From Rhodospirillales bacterium (GTDB lineage: Bacteria; Pseudomonadota; Alphaproteobacteria; Rhodospirillales; Defluviicoccaceae): a stretch of DNA of 64,000 nt. The stretch is from contig JADJRE010000004.1 in assembly GCA_016712375.1 (NCBI GenBank), positions 62,001-126,000 on the forward strand, given 5' to 3'. The notes beneath the pieces were generated by a model. The model had not been told where the DNA came from, made no database searches, and was given only the letters and a program-made list of their open reading frames with translations. Position numbers and translations under genes: made by a program. Positions within the stretch are counted from its first letter, which is position 1. Each line of letters opens with the position of its first letter. Below are positions 8,869-18,808 of the stretch, in pieces.

Positions 8869-9265
8869 CTACTGCGTCTTTTGCGCCCCCGCCTGCAACA
8901 TCTTGATGATACGTTCCTGCAGGGCCGGATCGGACTCGGCGGCCTGGCTGATTTGCCGATATTCCGGCAGCGTCATATCGCCATTCGATTGAATGGCGGC
9001 CACCAGTTCAGCGTTCGCTGTCTGCTTCAGCTTGGTCTTCTCTTCGGGCGTCGGCGCCGCCTCGATCTGGGGGTGTCCACTTGTCGATCAGATCACCAAC
9101 CTTCAGCGCGGCGGCCACAAATGACTGCAGCTTGGCATCGCTGACCGTTATGGGCACCGGCGCAGCCTCCGGTGCTGCGGTCTGAGCGGAAACGGGAGCG
9201 ACAGCGACGCTCATCGTAAAGGAAAGCAGCAGTCCGATAAGGATCGGAAAAAATCGCAGGCGCAT
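8869..9265 (-). CDS. DUF4168 domain exported protein (frameshifted)
   Basis: The N-terminus is a signal peptide (MRLRFF, hydrophobic core, VSAQ). The next part reads VSDAKLQSFVAAALKVGDLIDKWTP, the DUF4168 pattern. The frame breaks in a run of five G (9069-9073 on +). Reading four G restores an open frame through EYRQISQAAESDP and ERIIKMLQAG to a TAG at 8869, about 131 residues in total, normal for the family. Function is unknown; family members are small secreted helical proteins. The single-base insertion is probably a sequence error. Confidence 0.75.
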
Positions 9266-9437
9266 TGATCGTCGGCCTTTCGTCGGAGGCGGGGAAAAGG
9301 CGCCGCCGGGGCGGCCGCAGTCGGGACGCGGCCCTCTAAAGCCGCGCCCGGAAGGTTAGTTGGATGTGTTGAGACCTCAATTGCAAGTGGAAATCGCCAA
9401 GCCGAGCATCGTTCGCCGCCGGGGCTGTGGCACCGAC

Positions 9438-10022
9438 TTAGAATGCCGGGCGCGCCACCAGCAAGCCGGGCAGCTGACGCCGGCTCTGTTCTTCCCACAG
9501 CGCCCACCGTTCAGCCGCCAACTCGCGCGCCAGACTGAACGGTGTTGCGGGCGGCAGCGCCATTATCGCCTCGTATTCACCGGCTCGACCCTCCACGCGC
9601 ATGCCGGCCCGGCTCGCCAGCCGTCTGATCGCGTGGTTGTCGGCGAGGAAGTAGAGTGCGGCTCGGCGCAGGCCCCGGTTCCGTGACCAAGCCAGCGCCT
9701 GGTCGAACAACAGCCTGCCGAAGCCCTGACCACGCTTATCTGCATCAACGCTGAAAGCGAGTTCAACGGTACCGGTGTTTATCTCCGGTTCCGCTGCCGC
9801 ACGGGCAATGTTTGCGGCAGCCACCACACGACCGCCTTCGACCACCGCCAGAATGCGGTCGCGTGCCGGGACGAGGCTCGCGACATGCGCTCTGATGGCC
9901 CGGTCGTCGATCTTATAGCCGAAGCGCAGCCGACGAGCCTCGGAGTCGAGCCGCAGCAGGTGAGCCTCGTAAGCTTGCCACTCGGCGGGGTTCAGAGTTC
10001 GAGCGCAACGCATTATCATCAT
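9438..10022 (-). CDS. GNAT family N-acetyltransferase
   Basis: 194 residues. The acetyl-CoA motif A is visible as VDADKRGQGFGRLLFDQAL, following strand VELAFSV, and the C-terminal part has RRAALYFLADNHAIRRLASRAGM. This is the GCN5-related fold; the acceptor is unknown. Three in-frame ATGs (10022, 10019, 10013) compete for the start. The upstream 100 bases are strikingly AT-rich for this contig. It stands alone, with no operon partner. Confidence 0.85.
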   Translation of the reverse strand: MMIMRCARTLNPAEWQAYEAHLLRLDSEARRLRFGYKIDDRAIRAHVASLVPARDRILAVVEGGRVVAAANIARAAAEPEINTGTVELAFSVDADKRGQGFGRLLFDQALAWSRNRGLRRAALYFLADNHAIRRLASRAGMRVEGRAGEYEAIMALPPATPFSLARELAAERWALWEEQSRRQLPGLLVARPAF

Positions 10023-10140
10023 TCTCTAATATGTTGTGCGCTGCAACAATACAAGTCTTGCGTTATTAAATTTACAATCGGATACACTAAAAGGTTATAA
10101 GATAGGCGTGACGGGAGTGAAATGCCTAGAACGAAGGCAA
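10023..10140. promoter_or_regulatory. AT-rich intergenic stretch upstream of the GNAT gene
   Basis: This stretch is much richer in A/T than the rest of the contig (for example TTATTAAATTTACAATC at 10061-10077) and carries a small inverted repeat TGTTG(N7)CAACA at 10030-10046. It lies between the starts and ends of the GNAT and endonuclease V genes and probably holds the GNAT promoter. No specific regulator site is recognised. Confidence 0.3.
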
Positions 10141-10149
10141 TTACAGACC

Positions 10150-10845
10150 TCAAGCGTCGGGCCTGCGGCACTTGGACAAGCGATCGGCGAGCCGCGTCGG
10201 CTCCGGCAAGCGCCACCGTGTGCTGCAGTGCAAGACGATATGCACAGCCGTTTGCAGCGATACCCGATGGCCGATGGAGACAAAAAGCGGCTTGACGCCC
10301 GCTTTCGTCCGCAGGCAAACCCCTATTTGGTCATCGTTGTCGAGAAGCGGTGTCCACGCCCCCTTGTGCGGCGCCGGGTCGACATGCCGACCGATCAGCC
10401 GCGACTTCGCCACGCCGATCGTGGGCAGATCGAGCGCCAGGCCAAGGTGGCTGGCGACGCCGCAGCGGCGGGGATGCGCGATGCCCTGCCCGTCGCACAG
10501 CAGAAGGTCGGGCCGCACCGGCAGCGCTTCGATCGCTGCCACGGCCGCCGGCGCTTCGCGGAACGTGAGCAGGCCGGGCACATACGGAAAGGTGGCCGGC
10601 ATCTCGATCACCGACTCGCCTAACACGACGAGCGTGGCGAGGTCGAGGAGCACCGCCGCCGCCCGCGCTGTCGCACCACGGCCGCGCGCGCCGTAGGCTA
10701 CGTCAACGCCGGCGATGGTGGTGATATCGCCCAATCGGTCGACAGGCTCGATCGCCAGTGCTGCACAGCGTTGCAGGGCGACAGCCTCCCGGGGAGTGAC
10801 GTTCCAGCGGCGCCACGGCAAAGAGGCGGCGGGGGCTTCCGGCAT
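10150..10845 (-). CDS. nfi: Endonuclease V (deoxyinosine 3' endonuclease)
   Basis: 231 residues. The family core is visible: AGVDVAYG (the catalytic Asp of the first strand), YVPGLLTFREAPA, LLCDGQGIAHPRRCGVASHLG and GVAKSRLIG. The enzyme nicks DNA 3' to deoxyinosine and starts repair of deaminated adenine. I place the start at ATG 10845 (MPEAPA); the frame extends upstream into the next gene without homology. It ends 14 bases after the upstream gene's stop, so they may be co-transcribed. Confidence 0.92.
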   Translation of the reverse strand: MPEAPAASLPWRRWNVTPREAVALQRCAALAIEPVDRLGDITTIAGVDVAYGARGRGATARAAAVLLDLATLVVLGESVIEMPATFPYVPGLLTFREAPAAVAAIEALPVRPDLLLCDGQGIAHPRRCGVASHLGLALDLPTIGVAKSRLIGRHVDPAPHKGAWTPLLDNDDQIGVCLRTKAGVKPLFVSIGHRVSLQTAVHIVLHCSTRWRLPEPTRLADRLSKCRRPDA

Positions 10846-10859
10846 GCGGGAACGGCGGC

Positions 10860-11369
10860 TCAGCCTTCGAGGAAGCGGGTGATCAGCCAGCCTTCGGGCG
10901 TGATCTCCAGTTGAGCGACATAGGTCGACGACTTGTTGAACACCGGGTCGCAATAAAGGTCCGCAACCATGGGGCCGGGGGACGTTTTCGTGGTGTATTT
11001 GCAGGTAACGGTGGTTTCAAAGCTGCAGGCGAACCCCGCCGGCTCGGTCGGATGGCATGCCTTCTTCTTGAAGGTAACGAGGCGGTAGTCGCGGCGGACG
11101 TCAAGCAGGCGAACGGCGCACCCTGCACCTTCTAGGCTGCATCCCGGATCGACGAAGTCACCGTGGATGGCGACAAAATCATAAAGAAAATCGATGTAGG
11201 CGCGGCGCAGTTCCTTGTCACTCGGCTCGACCAAGGCATCGGCACCCAGGCCCAGCGATGGCAGGGCCAAAAATCCCGCGAGCACAAGCGCGCTCAGCCT
11301 CAGCAAGGACGAGGCTTGCCGGGTCAGCGGCGCAGCAGTTCTGGAGTGAGTACCCAGGAAAGATACCAT
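10860..11369 (-). CDS. Exported hypothetical protein
   Basis: 169 residues. A hydrophobic segment (about residues 22-42, LRLSALVLAGFLALPSLGLG) looks like a Sec signal peptide. The mature part contains six Cys (PGCSLEGAGC, KACHP, FACSF, VTCKY, LYCDP), consistent with a disulfide-bonded periplasmic protein. I do not recognise the family. ATG 11369 overlaps the 3' end of sixA by 46 bases; a later non-ATG start would remove the overlap. Confidence 0.6.
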   Translation of the reverse strand: MVSFLGTHSRTAAPLTRQASSLLRLSALVLAGFLALPSLGLGADALVEPSDKELRRAYIDFLYDFVAIHGDFVDPGCSLEGAGCAVRLLDVRRDYRLVTFKKKACHPTEPAGFACSFETTVTCKYTTKTSPGPMVADLYCDPVFNKSSTYVAQLEITPEGWLITRFLEG

Positions 11370-11803
11370 GCACCGGTCACCGGTCGGCGGGCGAGACAGG
11401 CTATCGTCCCCGGAGTGAACTCGACGATCGCAGGCTGTTCCCGCCCAAGCAGCAATCGGGATACAAGGCGGCTCATGAACGGCTGGTGACCAACGACCAG
11501 CGTGTCGTCCTGCCACTCGCCCACCGCCTCGGCCAGCGGCACCGGTGAATCACCGGGCAGCAGCCCCTTCTCGCAAGTTTCGATCGCAACGTTGTTGCCG
11601 ATCGCGGCCGCCAGCAGTGAGGCACTGTCGGCGGCACGCAACTTTCCGGAATGGACGATGCGTGCGGGGTTAATCTTCGCCTCGGCCAGGAAGGCGGCGA
11701 GGGAGCGGATGTCTTCGCGTCCACGCGTTGTCAGCGGCCGCTCGGGGTTCTCGCTGTCTGGTACCGCCTCGCCGTGCTGTACCAGGTAGAGCTGTATGCC
11801 CAT
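11324..11803 (-). CDS. sixA: SixA-type phosphohistidine phosphatase
   Basis: 159 residues of the histidine phosphatase (phosphoglycerate-mutase-like) branch. The N-terminus reads LYLVQHGEA, with the catalytic His; the usual RHG arginine is Gln, as I recall seeing in other SixA proteins. A second His is in VVGHQPFMS. E. coli SixA removes phosphate from phosphohistidine proteins such as ArcB or PTS NPr. It sits 30 bases downstream of atpC on the same strand, so it may be read through from the ATP synthase operon. Confidence 0.85.
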   Translation of the reverse strand: MGIQLYLVQHGEAVPDSENPERPLTTRGREDIRSLAAFLAEAKINPARIVHSGKLRAADSASLLAAAIGNNVAIETCEKGLLPGDSPVPLAEAVGEWQDDTLVVGHQPFMSRLVSRLLLGREQPAIVEFTPGTIACLARRPVTGAWYLSWVLTPELLRR

Positions 11804-11833
11804 CCTCCATATCCTCGTAACAACCGGCCGCGC

Positions 11834-12268
11834 TCAGTGCCCGCGTTGGGTGCCACTCTCATAGGCGTCGACCGCGGCCAGCATCGCCTCGGCGGCACGG
11901 ACATCACGCTCGGCCTCGGTGCGGACGCCCAGCGTGTTCGACAGCATCAGCGCATCATGCGCCCGCTTCAGCCGTGCTTCCGCATCGTCGCGGCTTATTT
12001 CGGCCACCGGACGCGCCTCTTCGGCGAGGATGGTGCAGCGCTCCGGCGTTACCTCGGCAAAGCCGCCCTCGATGAAGAAACGCTGCAAAACCTTCAGCGA
12101 CTTCTCACGGATTTCGATGGTGCCGGGGCGCAACGTTGACAACAGGGCGGCGTGCCCGGGCAGCACGCCGAAGTCGCCGGCGGCGCCGGGCACGATCACC
12201 AGCTCCGCGCTCTCGGCCAGTATCGGTTTTGCTGGCGTAACAATCTCGAATTGAAACGTGTCGGCCAT
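11834..12268 (-). CDS. atpC: F1 ATP synthase epsilon subunit
   Basis: 144 residues. N-terminal beta-sandwich with FEIVTPAKPILAESAELVIVPGAAGDFGVLPGHAALLSTL split across strands, including the hallmark GDFGVLPGHA, then a helical C-terminus with the DDAEARLKRA pattern. Central-stalk subunit that couples and inhibits F1. Last gene of the atpHAGDC operon, 52 bases after atpD. Confidence 0.95.
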   Translation of the reverse strand: MADTFQFEIVTPAKPILAESAELVIVPGAAGDFGVLPGHAALLSTLRPGTIEIREKSLKVLQRFFIEGGFAEVTPERCTILAEEARPVAEISRDDAEARLKRAHDALMLSNTLGVRTEAERDVRAAEAMLAAVDAYESGTQRGH

Positions 12269-12320
12269 GTCTGGTTCTGCCCTTGACTACGGATCGCTGC
12301 TGGCGCGGTAAAACGAGGCG

Positions 12321-13751
12321 TCAGGCGGCGTCCTCCGCCATCTTCTTTGCCTTCTCCACCGCCTCATCAATGGTGCCAATCATGTAGAAGGCGGCTTCCG
12401 GCAGGTGGTCGTAGTCACCGTTGACGATCCCCTTGAAGCCTTTGATCGTGTCTTCCAGGCTGACGAACACGCCAGGCGTGCCGGTGAAGACCTCGGCGAC
12501 GTGGAATGGCTGCGACATGAAGCGCTGGATCTTGCGAGCGCGGGCAACCGTCAGCTTGTCCTCTTCCGACAGCTCGTCCATGCCAAGAATGGCGATGATG
12601 TCCTGCAGCGACTTGTAGGTCTGCAGGATGCGCTGCACGTCGCGAGCCACTTTGTAGTGGTCCTCGCCGACGACTCGTGGATCTAGAACGCGGGAGGTGG
12701 AATCGAGGGGATCGACCGCCGGATAAATGCCGAGCTCGGCGATCTGCCGGGAGAGCACCGTCGTCGCGTCCAGGTGGGCGAAAGAGGTGGCCGGCGCCGG
12801 ATCGGTAAGGTCATCGGCCGGCACGTAGATCGCCTGCACCGAGGTAATCGATCCCTTCTTGGTCGAGGTAATCCGCTCCTGCAAGGCGCCCATGTCGGTG
12901 GACAGGGTGGGTTGGTAGCCGACGGCCGATGGGATGCGGCCCAGCAATGCGGAGACCTCGGAACCCGCCTGCGTAAAGCGGAAGATGTTATCCACGAAGA
13001 ACAGCACATCCTGGCCTTCCTCGTCGCGGAAGTATTCAGCGACGGTGAGCCCGGTCAGGCCGACGCGGGCGCGCGCACCCGGCGGCTCGTTCATCTGTCC
13101 GTAGACGAGCGCCGCCTTCGAGCCCTTGCCGTCAACCTGGATGACGCCGGATTCCATCATTTCATGATAGAGGTCGTTGCCCTCGCGGGTTCGCTCACCA
13201 ACACCGGCAAACACCGAATAGCCGCCGTGCGCCTTGGCGATGTTATTGATCAGCTCCATGATGATGACGGTCTTGCCGACACCGGCGCCGCCGAACAGAC
13301 CGACCTTACCCCCCTTGGCGTACGGCTCGATCAGGTCGATGACCTTGATGCCGGTAACCAGAATTTCCGATTCCGTCGACTGCTCGAGGAAGCTCGGCGC
13401 CGGCCGGTGAATGGGAAATTTCGTCGCCGTAACGATCGGCCCGCGCTCGTCCACCGGCTCGCCGATGACGTTCATGATCCGGCCCAGCGTCTCCGGTCCG
13501 ACCGGAATCGAGATCGGCGCGCCGGTGTCGGTCACCGTCTGGCCGCGCACCAGGCCATCGGTGGTGTCCATTGCCACCGTGCGGACCACACCCTCGCCTA
13601 ACTCCTGCGCCACTTCCAGCACCAGCCTGCGGCCCTCGAGTTCAACGTGCAGAGCATTCAGGATTTTCGGCAGCCCACTCTGCTCGAAGCGGACGTCGAC
13701 GACGGCGCCCATGACCTGGGAGATGGTGCCCACGGCGTTATTGCTATTCAT
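12321..13751 (-). CDS. atpD: F1 ATP synthase beta subunit
   Basis: 476 residues, intact. The Walker A loop GGAGVGKTV, the catalytic GERTREGND and the signature PAPATSFAHLDATTVLSR are all present. It carries the catalytic nucleotide sites of the F1 head. It lies 46 bases downstream of atpG in the operon. The intact frame contrasts with the frameshift in atpA. Confidence 0.98.
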   Translation of the reverse strand: MNSNNAVGTISQVMGAVVDVRFEQSGLPKILNALHVELEGRRLVLEVAQELGEGVVRTVAMDTTDGLVRGQTVTDTGAPISIPVGPETLGRIMNVIGEPVDERGPIVTATKFPIHRPAPSFLEQSTESEILVTGIKVIDLIEPYAKGGKVGLFGGAGVGKTVIIMELINNIAKAHGGYSVFAGVGERTREGNDLYHEMMESGVIQVDGKGSKAALVYGQMNEPPGARARVGLTGLTVAEYFRDEEGQDVLFFVDNIFRFTQAGSEVSALLGRIPSAVGYQPTLSTDMGALQERITSTKKGSITSVQAIYVPADDLTDPAPATSFAHLDATTVLSRQIAELGIYPAVDPLDSTSRVLDPRVVGEDHYKVARDVQRILQTYKSLQDIIAILGMDELSEEDKLTVARARKIQRFMSQPFHVAEVFTGTPGVFVSLEDTIKGFKGIVNGDYDHLPEAAFYMIGTIDEAVEKAKKMAEDAA

Positions 13752-13797
13752 TCCCTCAGCTCCTTCAAGAATCCCTTTCCGCGCGTCCGCAGGCGAC

Positions 13798-14688
13798 CTA
13801 GACCGCCTCGGCGCCGGAGATAATCTCGATCAGTTCTTTCGTGATCGCGGCCTGGCGGCTGCGGTTGTAGGTCAGCGTCAGACGGCCGATCATATCGCCC
13901 GCGTTCCGCGTTGCATTGTCCATCGCCGTCATTCGTGCCCCTTGTTCGGAAGCGTAGCTCTCCAGCAGCGCCCGGAACAACTGCATCGACACATTCGCGG
14001 GAAGAAGGTCGTGAAGCAGCGCCTCGTCATCCGGCTCCATTTCGTAGACACCGCCCTGCGGTGCCGACGGGGCGGCGGCCGGCGCCAGTGCTTCGATCGG
14101 GAAGGGGATGATCTGCTTCGCTGTCACCACTTGGCTGATCGCCGACTTGAAGGTGTTGAACAGCAAGGTACAGACGTCGAATTCGCCCGCCTCAAACATC
14201 TTGCGCAGTCTTCGCGACAGCTCGCGGGCTGGCTCGAATTGCGCTCCGTTCCTGGTGACGTTTTCTACTGTATCGATAATCAACCGGCCGTGGTCGCGGC
14301 GCAGCGCGTCGCGACCCTTTCGGCCGATGATCAGCACCTTGACCTCCTTGCCCTCGCGTTGCAGGGAGGAAATTTGCCGCCGCGCCTCGCGGGCAATGTT
14401 GCCGTTAAAGCCGCCGGCGAGGCCACGGTCGCTTGTCACGACCACCAGCAGGTGCTTCTGCTCGCGCCCGTGGCCGGCCAGCAGCTTGGGCGCGTTGTCC
14501 CGCGACGACATGCCGGCAAGAAGGCCCGAGAGCATTCGTTCCATGCTCTCGGCATAGGGGCGGCCCTGCTCAGCCGCCACTTGCGCCCGTTTCAGTTTCG
14601 CAGCCGCCACCATCTTCATGGCGGAGGTAATCTTCTGCGTCGATTTGACGCTCGCAATGCGGACCCGCAGGTCTTTCAGGCTTGGCAT
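13798..14688 (-). CDS. atpG: F1 ATP synthase gamma subunit
   Basis: 296 residues. The N-terminal helix starts PSLKDLRVRIASVKSTQKIT and the C-terminal helix reads TRNAGDMIGRLTLTYNRSRQ, the two coiled-coil arms of the rotor shaft. VVTSDRGLAGGFN in the middle is also typical. It sits between atpA and atpD as usual in alphaproteobacteria, with 45-46 base spacers. Confidence 0.97.
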   Translation of the reverse strand: MPSLKDLRVRIASVKSTQKITSAMKMVAAAKLKRAQVAAEQGRPYAESMERMLSGLLAGMSSRDNAPKLLAGHGREQKHLLVVVTSDRGLAGGFNGNIAREARRQISSLQREGKEVKVLIIGRKGRDALRRDHGRLIIDTVENVTRNGAQFEPARELSRRLRKMFEAGEFDVCTLLFNTFKSAISQVVTAKQIIPFPIEALAPAAAPSAPQGGVYEMEPDDEALLHDLLPANVSMQLFRALLESYASEQGARMTAMDNATRNAGDMIGRLTLTYNRSRQAAITKELIEIISGAEAV

Positions 14689-14733
14689 GACACGGTTGTC
14701 CCGTTTGCGGTGTTTTCAGTCGATGCCCAGCCG

Positions 14734-16266
<1,533 letters not shown>

Positions 16267-16267
<1 letters not shown>

Positions 16268-16827
16268 CACCCGATCCCCTTAATTGCAAAGCTCAACCGG
16301 AGCAGTTTCGTTTTCAGCGAGCTGTCGATCATGCGCGAACCGACCTTGACGACGATACCGCCGAGAAGACTCGGGTCGGTGCGCGTCGACAATACCATCT
16401 GAGTGCCCACCACCTTTTTCAGCGCCGTTCCAATCGCCGACAACTGGTCGGGCGTCAGCGGCTGCGCCGACACGACGTCGGCGGTACTTTCGCCCCGTGC
16501 CCGGGCCAGCCGCTGTGAGAATGCGGCGATGATGCTGGGCAGCGTGAAAAGCCGTCGATTGTGCGCCACGAGGCCGACGAAGCGGCGGGTCAAAGACGAC
16601 GCCCCCTGCCGCTCGAGGATCGCGTTGATCGCCTTGCGCTGCTCATCACGTGAGATTACCGGGGAACGGATCATCCGCTCCAGGTCGTTCGAGCCGCGGA
16701 TCAGCCCCGCCAGCGCCTGTAGTTCACCATTCACCTGGTCGAGTGCCTTGTCGGCCTCGGCCAGTTCAAACAGTGCACCGGCATAGCGTTCGGCGAGGCC
16801 GGTGGAGCCTTGCGTTGCGGATGTCAC
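16267..16827 (-). CDS. atpH: F1 ATP synthase delta subunit (OSCP)
   Basis: 186 residues starting at GTG 16827 (TSATQGSTGLAERYAGALFE), with the delta/OSCP C-terminal motif GGIVVKVGSRMIDSS. Peripheral-stalk protein that ties F1 to Fo. First gene of the atpHAGDC operon. The Fo genes are not in this window, as expected for alphaproteobacteria, where F1 and Fo form separate operons. Confidence 0.95.
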
Positions 16828-17321
16828 CGGAAAGCGCCCTCATTGTTGTTGGTTGTCGGGCCTTTAGCAGACAGGTTGGCCCAGGGTAGCCCGAACCCGC
16901 GGAAAGAGACGGAAGACGGCGTCGTCGGCAGAGGCCCCGCCCGCGCGGCGACCTTCTGTAACACGTTCGTTTTCGCCATGCAACATGGCTGGGAACACGC
17001 CGGCGCCGGCAAAAAGATCACGAGAAACAATACCTTGACAGCCCTGAAGCGGCGAAACGGGCGCCAATGGTATCGAGAATCCCGCATCCGCGTCCATCGC
17101 CTTGCAATAACTCCGGCGGCGATCGCTGTTCAACGCCTGGGGAATGACCCGCGCCGCATTTTCAGTATGGCGTTACACGCGGTGGCGAAAGCTCGCGCGA
17201 TGTCTGCCATTGAACAGGCCGGATGTAGAACTTGCGCCGCCTTCGTCATCATGTCCGGTCATTTGATTGTGCAATCGCGCCCATCAATGAGAGGCTCGAT
17301 GAACGGCGCGCTCGATCTTGT
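16828..17321. other. Intergenic region between atpH and the SYLF gene
   Basis: About 490 bases between divergent genes. It must contain the promoter of the F1 operon (reading left), but I see no convincing -35/-10 pair. The open frames across it have no family resemblance and poor starts, so I call no gene. The right end carries the EcfG-like promoter described separately. Confidence 0.5.
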
Positions 17322-17346
17322 GGAACACCGAGCCTGCGCGCACGTT
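17322..17346 (+). promoter_or_regulatory. EcfG-type (general stress sigma factor) promoter
   Basis: GGAAC at 17322-17326, a 16-base spacer, and CGTT at 17343-17346. This equals the alphaproteobacterial EcfG consensus GGAAC-N16/17-CGTT. It ends 68 bases before the ATG of the SYLF protein, a suitable leader length. It predicts induction under PhyR-EcfG general stress control. Confidence 0.6.
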
Positions 17347-17414
17347 ATGCGTGCGACAAGCGTGGTCGAAGCGCCGAGTAGGGCGCTGGCGTGACACGTG
17401 CCAGGGAGGCAGAG

Positions 17415-17975
17415 ATGATCCGACGCAAATTCCTTAATGCCGTACTTCTGATTGCTATGGCCGTGGCCTTACCATTCGCCGGCGCTGTCACGGCAGCCGC
17501 GGCAACTGGGCATCAGATCCGATCCAGCGCCGAGGCGACGCTGACCAGCCTCTACAACCAGAACTCAGTCGCACGCGAACTCGGACGTAAGGCGAAGGGC
17601 ATTCTCGTGTTTCCGGAAATCACCAAGGGAGGCATCGGCATCGGCGGCTCCTATGCTGAAGGCGTGCTGTTCGTTAACGGCAAGCCAGACGGCAACTACA
17701 GCGTCGGCTCCGGCTCGCTTGGCCTGACGCTCGGGGCGCAGTCGTTCTCGCAGGTGATCATGTTCATGACTCAGGAAGCGCTGAACTCGTTCCGCGCCAG
17801 CAGAGGTTGGGAGGCAGGCGTGAACGGCTCTGTGGTCGCCATCGATGAAGGCAAGGCTACTTCATACGACTTCACGAAGGATCAGGATCCGATAGTTGGC
17901 TTTGTTTTCGGTCAGCAAGGCCTGATGTTCGACGCTTCCTTCAGAGGCGCCAAGTACACCAGGATCAAGCGCTGA
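17415..17975 (+). CDS. SYLF (Ysc84) domain exported protein
   Basis: 186 residues. A signal peptide (MIRRKFLNAVLLIAMAVALP...) precedes a complete SYLF domain: KAKGILVFPEITKGGIGIGGSYAEG, then GLTLGAQSF and GFVFGQQGLMFDAS. SYLF proteins bind lipids in eukaryotes; bacterial exported forms (BPSL1445-like) are of unclear role. ATG 17415 follows AGGGAGGCAGAG; the longer frame begins at a GTG without support. An EcfG-like promoter lies just upstream, so stress induction is likely. Monocistronic. Confidence 0.9.
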   Translation: MIRRKFLNAVLLIAMAVALPFAGAVTAAAATGHQIRSSAEATLTSLYNQNSVARELGRKAKGILVFPEITKGGIGIGGSYAEGVLFVNGKPDGNYSVGSGSLGLTLGAQSFSQVIMFMTQEALNSFRASRGWEAGVNGSVVAIDEGKATSYDFTKDQDPIVGFVFGQQGLMFDASFRGAKYTRIKR

Positions 17976-18005
17976 ACCAAGAGAGACAAGGACTGCGCGT
18001 TCAGG

Positions 18006-18020
18006 GCAGGTAGCACCTGC
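18006..18020. terminator. Possible bidirectional terminator hairpin
   Basis: GCAGGT (18006-18011) and ACCTGC (18015-18020) form a short stem with a three-base loop between the ends of the convergent SYLF and DUF502 genes. No T-run follows, so intrinsic termination is doubtful. Confidence 0.3.
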
Positions 18021-18052
18021 TGCCGCTTCCTTCTGCAAGCGTCAGAGGCTGC

Positions 18053-18808
18053 TCACCTGCCGGTGGCGCTAATTGGCTGCGTCACGGGCGTCAACCCGGG
18101 CGTCGGCTCGACGGGCGGCGTTACGATTCCGCCGGACACTACCATTTTAAGTGCGTCCTCCACCGACATGCTCAGCGCGATGATGTCCGTGCGCGGGACG
18201 AACAGCAGAAATCCCGACGTGGGATTGGGCGTCGTCGGCACGAAGACGTTGATGACATCTTCGCCGGTAACCGACTGCACTTCGCCTTCGGTGACGCCGG
18301 TAAGAAAGCCAATCGTCCAAATTCCTCGCCGGGGGTACTCAATCAGCACCGCCTCACGGAAGGCGCCGGATTTCTTCGCCAGCACTGTCTCGACGATCTG
18401 CTTGAGGGCGGCATAGACACTCCGGATAACCGGCAGGCGGGTCAGCGCGGCGTCGAAAAACCCGGTAATCAAGCGGCCAAGAAGGCCCGCGGTAAAGGCG
18501 CCGATCAGGACCAGGGTGGCGACGACGACGACAACCCCGAGCCCCGGGATGGCAAATGGCAGATAGCTCTCGGGATTGAATCTTGCCGGGATCAGCGGGG
18601 TGACGCGCGCGTCGATAAAGCTGACCAGTTGCCAGGCAAGATAAAACGTGATGCCGACCGGCGCGGTCACCAGGATGCCGGCGAAGAAGTAGGCGCGGAG
18701 ACGAGCCACCAGCGCCAGCTGCATCTGCTGACGGCGCAGCCGCAGCGAGCGTAGTACCGGCGCCGGGCCTTCACCATCGTGACGGGGGTTGCCAGCAGGG
18801 GTATTCAT
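18053..18808 (-). CDS. DUF502 domain membrane protein
   Basis: 251 residues with two strong membrane segments (about residues 38-65 and 90-115), then the family core PVIRSVYAALKQI, EYPRRGIWTIGFLTG and NPTSGFLLFVPRTDI. DUF502 proteins are widespread inner-membrane proteins of unknown function. The ATG overlaps the stop of the upstream hydrolase gene by four bases (ATGA), so the two are translationally coupled. Confidence 0.9.
   Translation of the reverse strand: MNTPAGNPRHDGEGPAPVLRSLRLRRQQMQLALVARLRAYFFAGILVTAPVGITFYLAWQLVSFIDARVTPLIPARFNPESYLPFAIPGLGVVVVVATLVLIGAFTAGLLGRLITGFFDAALTRLPVIRSVYAALKQIVETVLAKKSGAFREAVLIEYPRRGIWTIGFLTGVTEGEVQSVTGEDVINVFVPTTPNPTSGFLLFVPRTDIIALSMSVEDALKMVVSGGIVTPPVEPTPGLTPVTQPISATGR

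Noticed and set aside
10130..10320. Small + frame starting MPRTKAITDLKRR
   Set aside because: It has no clear ribosome site and runs antisense through the conserved end of endonuclease V.
16810..17394. 194-codon + frame upstream of the SYLF gene
   Set aside because: No ribosome site, no recognisable motif, overlaps the start of atpH, and contains the EcfG-like promoter.
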